The notes beneath the pieces were generated by a model. That model worked only from the letters and a program-made list of their open reading frames with translations. It had not been told where the DNA came from and made no database searches. From Calditrichales bacterium (GTDB lineage Bacteria; Calditrichota; Calditrichia; Calditrichales; J004), in assembly GCA_015493745.1 (NCBI GenBank), contig WGCN01000058.1:1-43945 (forward strand): 43,945 nucleotides of DNA. The letters are read 5' to 3'. The translations under genes were made by a program, and so were the position numbers. This document shows positions 28,372 through 37,025 of this stretch, one piece after another. Each line of letters begins with the position of its first letter. Position 1 is the stretch's first letter.

Positions 28372-29742
28372 ATGGATAACAATGATATTATCATTGCACC
28401 CATAAGCGCTACCCAGGGTGGGAGCATAAACTTAATTCGTCTTTCCGGTAAAGGAGTTATCTCAAAGGTTAACTCCTTTTTTTCCAGGGATATCCTAAGC
28501 TCAAAAGGCGGGCGATTTTATTATGGGCAATTAAAGAATAATGACGATATCATAGATGATGTTATAGTATATATATTCAAGGCTCCCCATTCCTACACCG
28601 GTGAAGATGTTGTGGAAATAAGTTGCCACGGCAATTTTTTTATCACCGAAGAAATCATAAATCTTTTTTTGGATCACGATTGTCGCCTGGCCGACCCGGG
28701 GGAGTTTTCAAAAAGGGCCTTTTTGAATTCAAAAATGGATCTGGTACAGGCAGAGGCCGTAGCCGATATTATTTCCGCCAACAGTAAAAGAGCTGTTAAA
28801 AACTCTATAAACCAGCTTCACGGATATTTGTCCGGAGAAATAAACCGGCTAAAGAGGCAACTTGTTGATTTAGCCTCCCTGGTAGAACTGGAGATTGACT
28901 TTTCCGAGGAAGACATAGAGATCATACCTTATGATAAAATTATAGATGCCTTAAAAGATATCCTAATACAAACCGAAGGACTACTCGTTTCCTATGAAAC
29001 AAGTAAATCCATTACGGATAAAATTCAGGTTCTCTTGCTGGGAAAACCCAATGTCGGTAAGTCCAGTATTATGAATGGCTTTATAAACAAAGATCGTGTT
29101 ATTGTTTCATCAACACCTGGCACGACCAGGGATCACATACACGAAGATATTATACTCAATGATACCTTTATCCGCCTGATTGATTCTGCCGGTATAAGGG
29201 AGCAGGCCCGGGAGATTGAAAAAGAGGGTGTTCAAAAATCCAGGGTTTTGGCAAAGGAAAGCGACATAATTCTTTTTATTTTAGACGGTTCCCAAAAACT
29301 GGATCAGGAAGACAGGCGCATCATTGAACTGGTTGAAGCATTGGGTAATAAACTCATACTTGTGCTCAATAAAAATGACATCACCCGGAACAAAGAGACA
29401 TATGCAGAGATCAATATAAAATTTCCCGGTATCCCGGTGGTGGATATATCTGCTAAAACAAAAAACAATATGGATGCTTTACGGAAGGAACTGATAAAAA
29501 AGATATCGCTTTCCACCGACCAAAACATAAATATCATTACCAACGCCAGACATTACCATCTTTTAAAGAATTTTAAAGAACAGGTAACAATAACCATTAA
29601 ATCCGCGGAACAAAGAATGGGTCCTGAATATTTAGCCATAGATCTAAGATCGGCGATAGATATTCTGGGAACACTTACCGGAGCTGTTACAAGCGATGAA
29701 ATTTTAAACAATATATTTTCAAACTTCTGTATAGGGAAATAG
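28372..29742 (+). CDS. mnmE: tRNA modification GTPase MnmE
   Basis: 456 residues. With MnmG it builds the 5-aminomethyl or carboxymethylaminomethyl group on U34 of certain tRNAs. The tetrahydrofolate-binding N-domain begins IIAPISATQGGSINLIRLSG. The GTPase domain has the P-loop LLGKPNVGKSS starting near residue 222, TPGTTRDHI, DSAGIRE and NKND. The protein ends in FCIGK, the CxGK signature needed for catalysis. It starts 12 bases after yidC without a clear ribosome site. The intergenic space to mnmG is almost wholly a parS site. Confidence 0.97.
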   Translation: MDNNDIIIAPISATQGGSINLIRLSGKGVISKVNSFFSRDILSSKGGRFYYGQLKNNDDIIDDVIVYIFKAPHSYTGEDVVEISCHGNFFITEEIINLFLDHDCRLADPGEFSKRAFLNSKMDLVQAEAVADIISANSKRAVKNSINQLHGYLSGEINRLKRQLVDLASLVELEIDFSEEDIEIIPYDKIIDALKDILIQTEGLLVSYETSKSITDKIQVLLLGKPNVGKSSIMNGFINKDRVIVSSTPGTTRDHIHEDIILNDTFIRLIDSAGIREQAREIEKEGVQKSRVLAKESDIILFILDGSQKLDQEDRRIIELVEALGNKLILVLNKNDITRNKETYAEINIKFPGIPVVDISAKTKNNMDALRKELIKKISLSTDQNINIITNARHYHLLKNFKEQVTITIKSAEQRMGPEYLAIDLRSAIDILGTLTGAVTSDEILNNIFSNFCIGK

Positions 29743-29745
29743 AAC

Positions 29746-29761
29746 TGTTTCACGTGAAACC
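29746..29761. promoter_or_regulatory. parS-like ParB binding site 1
   Basis: TGTTTCACGTGAAACC matches the 16-base parS consensus TGTTTCACGTGAAACA at 15 positions and has the CACGTG core. It fills the 19-base mnmE-mnmG gap and abuts the mnmG start codon. ParB would load here and recruit the condensin complex during chromosome segregation. Confidence 0.9.
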
Positions 29762-31645
29762 ATGAAAAAATACGATGTAATCATTATAGGCGGCGGACAT
29801 GCCGGTATTGAAGCCGCCAATATAACCGCCACAATGGAGCTTTCAACGGCTCTCATTACTCTTGATAAAAGCAAGATAGGTCTGATGTCCTGCAATCCTG
29901 CCATTGGCGGGCTGGCAAAAGGCCAGCTGGTGAGAGAGATAGATGCCCTGGGTGGCGTGATGGGTAAAATAATAGACCAGGCCGGTATCCACTTTAAAAT
30001 GTTAAACACCTCCAAAGGACCGGCCGTACAATCTCCACGGGCTCAGGCCGATCGTTCTCTCTATGCCCGGGTGGCGCAAAAGGTTTTAAACCGTCCGGAT
30101 AGACTGGATATTATAGAGGGTATGGTTTCCGGTTTGCTAATAATTTCCGGCAGGGCAGAGGGGGTGGTTCTTGCAGAAGGTCAAAATATTTATGGCCGGG
30201 CCGTAATTTTAACCGCCGGTACTTTTTTAAATGGCATTATACATGTGGGACTAAATCAATTGTCCGCCGGGCGGGCCGGAGACCTTCCGGCGAAAGGTTT
30301 GAGTGAAACTCTTGCCGGAAACGGCTTTAGGTTGGGTCGGTTGAAAACAGGTACACCGCCAAGGATTCACCGCGACTCTATCAACTATACTGTTATGGAA
30401 GAACAGCTTCCGGATGAAAAGCCGCAACCGTTTTCTTATTCCACGTACAGGATAGAGCAAAAACAGATAAGCTGTTTTATTACCTATACCAATGAACATA
30501 CCCATGCCATCTTACGGCAGGGGTTTGACGCCTCCCCCATGTTTACCGGACGGATAAAGGGGGTGGGGCCCCGCTATTGTCCTTCCATTGAGGATAAGAT
30601 CGACCGCTTTGCCGATAAAAACCGGCACCAGTTATTTCTGGAACCGGAAGGTTATTTCAATAAAGAGGTTTACGTAAACGGATTTTCCACCAGCCTTCCG
30701 GCTCATATCCAGGAAAGGGCGATCCGCACCGTAAAGGGCCTGGAACAGTGCAAAATAGTACGCCTGGGTTATGCCGTTGAATACGACTTTTTTCCACCCG
30801 ATCAACTATATGCCACACTTGAAACCAAGCCTGTTGCAAACCTGTATTTTGCCGGACAGATAAACGGAACCTCGGGCTATGAAGAGGCGGCCGCCCAGGG
30901 ATTGTTGGCCGGTATAAATGCCGCTCTTAAATTAAGAGATGAACCGGCTTTTATCCTTAAACGCTCCGAAGCCTATATTGGGGTGCTTATCGACGATCTT
31001 ATCAATAAGATCCATGAAGAGCCCTACCGGATGTTTACCTCCCGGGCCGAGTTTAGATTGCTGTTGCGGCAGGACAATGCCGATTTAAGACTGATGGAAA
31101 AGGGGCGTGCTCTGGGGGTGGTTGATGACCGGGCTTATGAAAAATTCCAAAAAAGAAAAGCACAGATAGCTTCTTTGAAAAGCAAAGAACTTGAAAAAAA
31201 GGTCTCCATGGAGGAGTTCAATCGTTTTTATGAAGGAAAATCCACCCCGATAAAACAAAACCATACGGTGGAAAAGCTGTTAAAACGCCCCGAGGTCTCC
31301 CTGAAAGATTTACTGCACCTGTTAAAGCGGGAGGGTTATGAACAGAGCGCCATTATGGATGTTGAGTTTGGCATAAAATATAAGGGCTATCTTGACCGGC
31401 AATCGGCATTGATGGAGAAGTTTGTAAAGACCGAGTCTTTGCTGATACCCCCGGAGATCGATTTTAAAAATATCCGGGCCTTATCCGCCGAGGCCCGGGA
31501 AAAACTGGACCTGTTGAAACCCAGAAGTCTGGGTCAGGCTTCACGTATCAGCGGCGTTACGCCTTCGGACATATCGGTGCTTTTAGTGTATATCGATAAA
31601 TATAAAAAGATGGGTGTTTCACGTGGAACAGCAGCCACTGAATGA
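29762..31645 (+). CDS. mnmG: tRNA uridine 5-carboxymethylaminomethyl modification enzyme MnmG (GidA)
   Basis: 627 residues. FAD-dependent partner of MnmE for wobble uridine modification. The dinucleotide-binding fold is VIIIGGGHAGIEAAN at residues 5-19. SCNPAIGGLAKGQLVREIDALGG carries a conserved cysteine, and LKTGTPPRI and GYEEAAAQGLLAGINAAL are further signatures. The space before the start codon is occupied by a parS site rather than a ribosome site. Its last bases overlap rsmG by up to 32 bases and contain a second parS site. Gene order mnmE-mnmG-rsmG is typical near origins. Confidence 0.97.
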   Translation: MKKYDVIIIGGGHAGIEAANITATMELSTALITLDKSKIGLMSCNPAIGGLAKGQLVREIDALGGVMGKIIDQAGIHFKMLNTSKGPAVQSPRAQADRSLYARVAQKVLNRPDRLDIIEGMVSGLLIISGRAEGVVLAEGQNIYGRAVILTAGTFLNGIIHVGLNQLSAGRAGDLPAKGLSETLAGNGFRLGRLKTGTPPRIHRDSINYTVMEEQLPDEKPQPFSYSTYRIEQKQISCFITYTNEHTHAILRQGFDASPMFTGRIKGVGPRYCPSIEDKIDRFADKNRHQLFLEPEGYFNKEVYVNGFSTSLPAHIQERAIRTVKGLEQCKIVRLGYAVEYDFFPPDQLYATLETKPVANLYFAGQINGTSGYEEAAAQGLLAGINAALKLRDEPAFILKRSEAYIGVLIDDLINKIHEEPYRMFTSRAEFRLLLRQDNADLRLMEKGRALGVVDDRAYEKFQKRKAQIASLKSKELEKKVSMEEFNRFYEGKSTPIKQNHTVEKLLKRPEVSLKDLLHLLKREGYEQSAIMDVEFGIKYKGYLDRQSALMEKFVKTESLLIPPEIDFKNIRALSAEAREKLDLLKPRSLGQASRISGVTPSDISVLLVYIDKYKKMGVSRGTAATE

Positions 31646-32294
31646 ACTGGTGAAGTTTCTTTCCCAACGGAAGATTGTTCTTGACCAAAACCAGATAGGG
31701 CAGTTGGGTCGTTATGCTTCGTTGTTATATGACTATTCCGGGAGGATGAGTCTGGTTTCCGCGTCGGATCGTCCTTATTTGGTGTATCGTCATTTTTTGG
31801 AATGTTTTGTTTATGTGCAGCATCTCGCCTCTTTTCTCCGGGAGGGTATGCGTTTGGCGGACATCGGTACCGGGGCGGGTCTGCCGGGGGTAATACTTTC
31901 CGTTATGTTTCCCCAGGTCGATATTGTATTGGTGGAAAGTGTCAGAAAGAAAACCCTGTTTCTAAAAAAAATTAAAGAAGAACTGGCCCTGTCCTATACG
32001 GTAATTAACAGCCGCATAGAAAAAATGGCCGATGACGGCGCCGGTATTTTCGATGTTGTCACCGCCCGGGCCCTGGCCGCGATTCCCTTATTGGTGAAAT
32101 ACGCCTTCCCGTTGCTGCGCAGGGGAGGGCAGTTGCATGTGATAAAAGGGTTGGATTATAAAAAAGAGCTGGATTCTAAAACGCCCTATGAGTTGGCGGC
32201 CCTGGGTATGGATGATGCCTGGGTTACCTACGGCGATTATCTGGCGCACAGAAAATATATAATAATAAGGAAAGCAGATGAAGACGGTATTTGA
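31614..32294 (+). CDS. rsmG: 16S rRNA (guanine(527)-N7)-methyltransferase RsmG (GidB)
   Basis: 226 residues. It methylates G527 of 16S rRNA with S-adenosylmethionine; loss gives low-level streptomycin resistance in other bacteria. The SAM motif is LADIGTGAGLPGVILSVMFP, with VTARALAAIPLLVKYAFPLL later. The start is GTG at 31614 (or GTG at 31623); the reading begins MFHVEQ, dictated by the parS site in the DNA. The 5' end overlaps mnmG and the 3' end overlaps murQ by 17 bases. Confidence 0.95.
   Translation: MFHVEQQPLNELVKFLSQRKIVLDQNQIGQLGRYASLLYDYSGRMSLVSASDRPYLVYRHFLECFVYVQHLASFLREGMRLADIGTGAGLPGVILSVMFPQVDIVLVESVRKKTLFLKKIKEELALSYTVINSRIEKMADDGAGIFDVVTARALAAIPLLVKYAFPLLRRGGQLHVIKGLDYKKELDSKTPYELAALGMDDAWVTYGDYLAHRKYIIIRKADEDGI
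31615..31630. promoter_or_regulatory. parS-like ParB binding site 2
   Basis: TGTTTCACGTGGAACA has the CACGTG core and TGTTnCACGTGnAACA frame of parS. It lies in the mnmG-rsmG overlap and is coding in both frames: VSRGT in mnmG and FHVEQ in rsmG. It is 1.87 kb from site 1. Confidence 0.9.
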
Positions 32295-33195
32295 TGAACT
32301 GGCCCTGTTGGTCACGGAAAGCCGGAACCCGGAAACAACGGATATAGATATTTTACCGGTAGAAGAGATGTTGACTCTGATGAACCGGGAGGATAAAAAA
32401 GTGGCCGAAGCGGTAGAAAAAGAGGTTCCATATATTGCCGAGGCTGTAAAAATAGTCGCTCATGCCTTTAAGAACGGAGGGCGTCTTGTTTACGCCGGGG
32501 CGGGAACGTCCGGAAGGTTGGGTGTGCTCGACGCGGCCGAATGTCCGCCAACCTTCGGAGTGCCCAACGGAATGGTTGTCGGTTTGATCGCCGGTGGCAT
32601 TGAAGCGCTTTATCAGGCGGTGGAGGGCTTCGAGGATTTTCCGGAAAACGGCGCTAAGGATGTTGCTTCGATTAACCTTAACGAAAAAGATGTTCTGTGT
32701 GGAATTGCCGCCAGTAAACGAACCCCTTATGTTCTTGGAGCCATAGAAGAGGCTAAAAAGCGCGGCGCAAAAACCCTGGCGGTTGTGTGCAACCCCAGAG
32801 AACAGTTACAGTTTGAAGTGGATGTGGCTATTTGTCCCGTTCCCGGCCCGGAGGTGATCATGGGTTCCACACGATTAAAGGCCGGTTCCGCCCAGAAAAT
32901 GGTTTTGAATATGCTGACCACCGCTTCCATGATTCAGTTGGGAAAAGTATATGAAAATATGATGATAGACCTGCAATTGAACAATGTAAAACTTGTAGAG
33001 CGGTCGAAGAAAATTATCATGTCGGCTACCGGTGTGGACTATGATGAAGCGGCCCGTTACCTGGAGGAGTCCGGCGGACATGTGAAAACGGCCATCTTTA
33101 TGGCTGTTACAAAACAACCGGCGGAGGTGGCGAAAAAGTATATTGATAAGAATGACGGTTTATTGAAAAAGGCGATTTTGGATTTTCAGTCTTAA
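32278..33195 (+). CDS. murQ: N-acetylmuramic acid 6-phosphate etherase
   Basis: 305 residues, the usual length. It removes D-lactate from MurNAc-6-phosphate to give GlcNAc-6-phosphate in cell-wall recycling. The SIS-domain signature GAGTSGRLGVLDAAECPPTFG is at about residues 74-94. PGPEVIMGSTRLKAGSAQKM (about 188-208) is the second MurQ signature. The start at 32278 has AAGGAAAGCAG and lies in the end of rsmG. The other murein-recycling genes (anmK, nagZ, amgK) are not in the window, so the source of substrate is unknown. Confidence 0.96.
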   Translation: MKTVFDELALLVTESRNPETTDIDILPVEEMLTLMNREDKKVAEAVEKEVPYIAEAVKIVAHAFKNGGRLVYAGAGTSGRLGVLDAAECPPTFGVPNGMVVGLIAGGIEALYQAVEGFEDFPENGAKDVASINLNEKDVLCGIAASKRTPYVLGAIEEAKKRGAKTLAVVCNPREQLQFEVDVAICPVPGPEVIMGSTRLKAGSAQKMVLNMLTTASMIQLGKVYENMMIDLQLNNVKLVERSKKIIMSATGVDYDEAARYLEESGGHVKTAIFMAVTKQPAEVAKKYIDKNDGLLKKAILDFQS

Positions 33196-33214
33196 ATAAC
33201 ACTACGAGGTACTC

Positions 33215-35287
33215 TTGGCGAAAATTGTTACTTTAAAAAAAGAGTTGAATCTTTTTAGTATTTATGCCATTGCCACCGGATCGACCATCGCCTCGGGTTT
33301 CTTTCTGTTACCCGGCATCGCCTTTGACAAGGCGGGACCGGCTATGATCTTCAGCTACCTGATTGCCGCTATTCCGGTAATACCGTCTATCTTCAGCAAA
33401 ACGGAATTATCCACGGCCATGCCCCGAGCCGGAGGGGTCTATTTTTTTCTGGATCGCAGCATGGGACCACTAATGGGTTCCATCGGCGGCCTGGGTACCT
33501 GGATCGTGTTGATGCTCAAAACATCCTTCGCCCTGGTTGGTATCGGGGCCTATCTGGGAATCTTTTTCCCTGATATCCCGCTGTTGCCTTTGTCAATCGG
33601 CTTTGCGCTTCTTTTCGGTCTTGTCAATTTGCTGGGAGCTAAAAAAACCAGCGGAATTCAAAATGTGTTTGTTTTTATGTTGCTGGTGCTGCTTGTCTGG
33701 TTCTCCGGCAGTGGCCTGTATCATGTAAATATCCTGGACATCTCCTTTGCCGGTACGGAGTGGGCGTCCGTGTTCAGTACCGCCGGCCTGGTCTATGTAA
33801 GCTATGTCGGGTTGTCCAAGGTGGCTTCCATTTCGGAAGAGGTGAAAAATCCGGAAAAGAACATACCGCGGGCGATGTTCCTGGCATTGGGAACCGCACT
33901 GGTCGTTTATGTTGTCGGCAACCTGGTTATGATTGCCGTTATCCCGGCCGGTGTTTTCCGGAATAACCTTACCCCGGTGGCCACGGCGGCAAGGATTTTC
34001 ATGGGAGAGTGGGGCGCTATTCTGATGACCAGCGCGGCCATTTTTGCCTTTCTATCCGTGGCCAATGCCGGTATAATGAGCGCATCCCGCTATCCGCTGG
34101 CCATGAGCCGTGATCACCTGCTACCCTCATTTTTCCGTAAGCTTACCAAAAAACAGATACCGGTATATGCGATTATGGCAACGGTAGGCCTGGTCGTTTT
34201 TATTTTGATTGTTTTAGACCCCACCAAAATTGCCAAGCTTGCCGGCGCCTTCCAGTTAACCCTGTTTGCCTTAAACTCCCTGGCGGTAATCGTTATGCGT
34301 GAAAGCCGTATTGAATCCTACGACCCCGGTTTTAAATCACCGCTCTATCCCTGGATGCAGATTTTTGGTATCGTTGCTCCCGTTTGGCTGATTATCGAAA
34401 TGGGCTGGCTCTCGGCTCTTTTTACGGTCTTCTTTTTTGTCGTCGGTATTGTATGGTATATTTATTATGCGCGAGACAAGGTGGTGCGTGACGGGGCGGT
34501 CTATCACCTGTTCGCCCGTCTGGGGGAAAACCGTTTTGACGGACTGGATACGGAGTTGCGCGGAATATTAAAGGAAAAGGGCTTGCGGGATACAGACCCC
34601 TTTGATGCCGTAATCGCCGGAGCGGAGGTTGTGGACATCAAGGGAGAGGTTAGTTTTGAGGAGGTTGTAAGCCAGGCGGCAAAACGACTGGGACGTATAT
34701 TAAATCAAGACCAGGATAAACTGACCCGGCAGTTTTTGGAAGGAACGCTTATCGGCGCCACGCCGGTATCAAAAGGAGCGGCACTGCCACACCTGCGCCT
34801 GGCCGGGATCGCCCATTCGGAATTGGTTATCATCCGCTCCCATAAAGGGGTTGTGGTTAATCTGGACCCCGATATGTCGGCAACGTCCACACATACGCAT
34901 ATAATACATGCCTTTTTCTTTCTTATCAGTCCGGAAGACAATGCCGGACAGCATTTACGCATTCTGGCTCAAATAGCCAGCCATGTGGATGATGCTCTTT
35001 TTATGGAGAGCTGGAAAAAGGCCGGCAATGAACAGGACATTAAAGAGCTGATGTTGAGGGATGACCGCTATATACGCTTGAAGCTGACACGCAAAAATAA
35101 AACAATGACTTTCATAGGGAAAAAAATAAAAGATATAAAATTGCCGGAAGGGTGTCTCATCGCCATCATTCACCGCCGGCACGATATCGTGGTGCCCAAG
35201 GGAAATGTTGAACTGAAGGAAGGAGACAAGCTTACGGTGATCGGCTATCCTGATGGTATAAGGGAATTATATGAAAACTACAGTTGA
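33215..35287 (+). CDS. APC-family amino acid transporter fused to EIIA-like and RCK_C domains
   Basis: 690 residues, TTG start with GAGGT upstream. Residues 10-430 form about twelve membrane helices of the amino acid-polyamine-organocation family; IYAIATGSTIASGFFLLPG is the TM1 substrate loop and ISEEVKNPEKNIPRAM the helix 6 to 7 consensus. Residues about 485-610 resemble a PTS EIIA-type 2 (EIIA-Ntr) domain, with the phosphoacceptor-type His526 in GAALPHLRLAGI. Residues about 620-690 form a TrkA C-terminal (RCK_C) ligand-binding domain ending EGDKLTVIG. The fused parts would be cytoplasmic sensors that gate transport. Substrate is unknown. It overlaps the esterase gene by 17 bases. Confidence 0.88.
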   Translation: MAKIVTLKKELNLFSIYAIATGSTIASGFFLLPGIAFDKAGPAMIFSYLIAAIPVIPSIFSKTELSTAMPRAGGVYFFLDRSMGPLMGSIGGLGTWIVLMLKTSFALVGIGAYLGIFFPDIPLLPLSIGFALLFGLVNLLGAKKTSGIQNVFVFMLLVLLVWFSGSGLYHVNILDISFAGTEWASVFSTAGLVYVSYVGLSKVASISEEVKNPEKNIPRAMFLALGTALVVYVVGNLVMIAVIPAGVFRNNLTPVATAARIFMGEWGAILMTSAAIFAFLSVANAGIMSASRYPLAMSRDHLLPSFFRKLTKKQIPVYAIMATVGLVVFILIVLDPTKIAKLAGAFQLTLFALNSLAVIVMRESRIESYDPGFKSPLYPWMQIFGIVAPVWLIIEMGWLSALFTVFFFVVGIVWYIYYARDKVVRDGAVYHLFARLGENRFDGLDTELRGILKEKGLRDTDPFDAVIAGAEVVDIKGEVSFEEVVSQAAKRLGRILNQDQDKLTRQFLEGTLIGATPVSKGAALPHLRLAGIAHSELVIIRSHKGVVVNLDPDMSATSTHTHIIHAFFFLISPEDNAGQHLRILAQIASHVDDALFMESWKKAGNEQDIKELMLRDDRYIRLKLTRKNKTMTFIGKKIKDIKLPEGCLIAIIHRRHDIVVPKGNVELKEGDKLTVIGYPDGIRELYENYS

Positions 35288-36056
35288 GATTATTGCCGGG
35301 GCTGAACCCGTAATCCACAGGGGATCGGGTACGGGCATCCTGATGTTGCACGGTTTTACGGCCACGCCGGCCCAGTTTAAGGAATTTACCCGGCTTTTTG
35401 TGGAGCGGGGCTATTCGGTGCGCGTTCCCTTGCTGGACGGTCATGGAACCAATGTGGATCAGCTGAATAAGTGCGTTTGGAATGACTGGTACGGCACAGC
35501 GAAGAAGCACCTGTTTGAAATGCGCAAACACTGTGACAAGGTTTTTGTCATCGGCCAGTCCATGGGCGGCACCCTGGCTCTACATCTGGCCGCCCACTAT
35601 CAGTTGGAAGGCCTTGTGTTGCTGGCGCCGGCCATGAAGTTCAAAAGCCTTTTGCCTCTTCTGGCGCCGGTTGTTGCTCCCCTTAAGCCACGATGGAAAA
35701 AAAAGGATGGCGCCGATATTCAAAATCTGAAAAGCCGAAAAGAGTCTTTGAACTATGATACGATTCCCTTAAAAGCCTTGAATGAGTTGAAAAAACTGAT
35801 GGTACATGTTCAGGATGATTTGCAGGATGTACACGTTCCCGTACTGATAGCCCATTCCATCCATGACCATACGATTGATTTTAAAGGCAGCAAGACGGTT
35901 TACGAAAAGATATCTTCCAGGAGTAAAAGTTTTCTGGAGTTGAAGAACTCCTATCATATTTTAAGCCTTGATAATGATAAAGATGTTGTTTTGCGGGAGA
36001 GTGAAAACTTTATCCAAAAGCATGGCGGAAGTGCCGGGATGAAGCAACTTGATTAA
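35271..36056 (+). CDS. Alpha/beta hydrolase, carboxylesterase-like
   Basis: 261 residues. The oxyanion-loop motif LMLHGFTATPAQF is at about 24-36, the nucleophile Ser97 in IGQSMGGTLALHLA, an Asp199 in HSIHDHTID and His229 in NSYHIL, a complete catalytic triad. The overall pattern resembles the Est30/thermostable carboxylesterase and monoacylglycerol-lipase group. No signal peptide, so it is cytoplasmic. AAGGGAATTAT before the ATG at 35271 is a good ribosome site inside the transporter gene. The substrate is unknown. Confidence 0.88.
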   Translation: MKTTVEIIAGAEPVIHRGSGTGILMLHGFTATPAQFKEFTRLFVERGYSVRVPLLDGHGTNVDQLNKCVWNDWYGTAKKHLFEMRKHCDKVFVIGQSMGGTLALHLAAHYQLEGLVLLAPAMKFKSLLPLLAPVVAPLKPRWKKKDGADIQNLKSRKESLNYDTIPLKALNELKKLMVHVQDDLQDVHVPVLIAHSIHDHTIDFKGSKTVYEKISSRSKSFLELKNSYHILSLDNDKDVVLRESENFIQKHGGSAGMKQLD

Positions 36057-36101
36057 AAAAATTAAATTCGGTAACTTTACCCGCTTAACCGCAGAGCCGG
36101 C

Positions 36102-37025
36102 ATGGTAGAAATACTAACGGATCAATTCCATGGCTATCAGCTTGTCGTTTCACCGGAACGTATAAAACGTCCCCGCGTCCAGGACCCCGGGGATTGTCCC
36201 TTTTGTCCGGGACGGGAGGAGCAAACACCTGAAACCCGGGCCCGTCATCCGGAAACCGGTGCATGGCAGTTGCGATCCTTTGAAAACAAGTATCCAATTT
36301 TTTCACCAAAGGACAGGCCTAACTCAGGTTACCAGGAGGTTCTTGTCGAATCTCCCGATCATACACAAAAACCGGACCGGTTTTCGGTAGAACAGGTAAA
36401 AGCCTTGTTGTATTTCGTACGGCAACGGTTGCTGTCCGTTTCCCGCGGGGAGCCGTCTTGCCATTATGTAACCTGGTTCAAGAATGAGGGAAAGCTGGCC
36501 GGCGCAACAATCAACCATGCACACTCTCAGATTGTCCGGTTAAATTTTTTACCGCATGATCTGGAAAAAAAATACCGGCGTGTCCACCGGGCCGTTCTTT
36601 CCGGCATGGGGTGCCCCTTTTGTAAAAGACATAAACAGGAAGAGGCCTTGCTGGAGAACAGGGAGTTTAAATTGATCGTCAACCCAACGGGTTGTTTGCC
36701 TTTTGAGATGCAGATCCTCCCGACAAAGCATGTTACACATTTTGAGAAGATGAAAGCTGAAAGTCTGGATGCTCTGGCCCCTGTTTTACTTGGCGGGCTT
36801 CGGGCATTGACAGCCATGAAAGCCGGAATGGACTATAATGTTATTTTGCATAACGGGCTTTATCATAATAATTGGAACTTTCACTGGCATCTGACAATTA
36901 TACCCCGGTTAACACAGTTTGCCGGGCTGGAACTGGCTACGGGATTTAATGTGATGCCGATAGCCCCAAAAGAGAGCTTCGCGGTTTTAAAAAAATATAT
37001 CAATGAGGTGAAAAGAGTAATATGA
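36102..37025 (+). CDS. GalT-like nucleotidyltransferase (HIT superfamily)
   Basis: 307 residues. Two HIT-type halves, as in galactose-1-phosphate uridylyltransferase. The first has a zinc CPFC at 33-36 and the active-site HAHSQ at 139-143 with nucleophile His141; canonical GalT has HPHxQ. The second half has another CPFC near 167 and HWHLTIIPR near the end. It could be GalT or the related ADP-glucose phosphorylase; the overlap of four bases with glgA favours a link to nucleotide sugars for glycogen. No galK or galE is nearby. The ribosome site is weak. Confidence 0.84.
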   Translation: MVEILTDQFHGYQLVVSPERIKRPRVQDPGDCPFCPGREEQTPETRARHPETGAWQLRSFENKYPIFSPKDRPNSGYQEVLVESPDHTQKPDRFSVEQVKALLYFVRQRLLSVSRGEPSCHYVTWFKNEGKLAGATINHAHSQIVRLNFLPHDLEKKYRRVHRAVLSGMGCPFCKRHKQEEALLENREFKLIVNPTGCLPFEMQILPTKHVTHFEKMKAESLDALAPVLLGGLRALTAMKAGMDYNVILHNGLYHNNWNFHWHLTIIPRLTQFAGLELATGFNVMPIAPKESFAVLKKYINEVKRVI

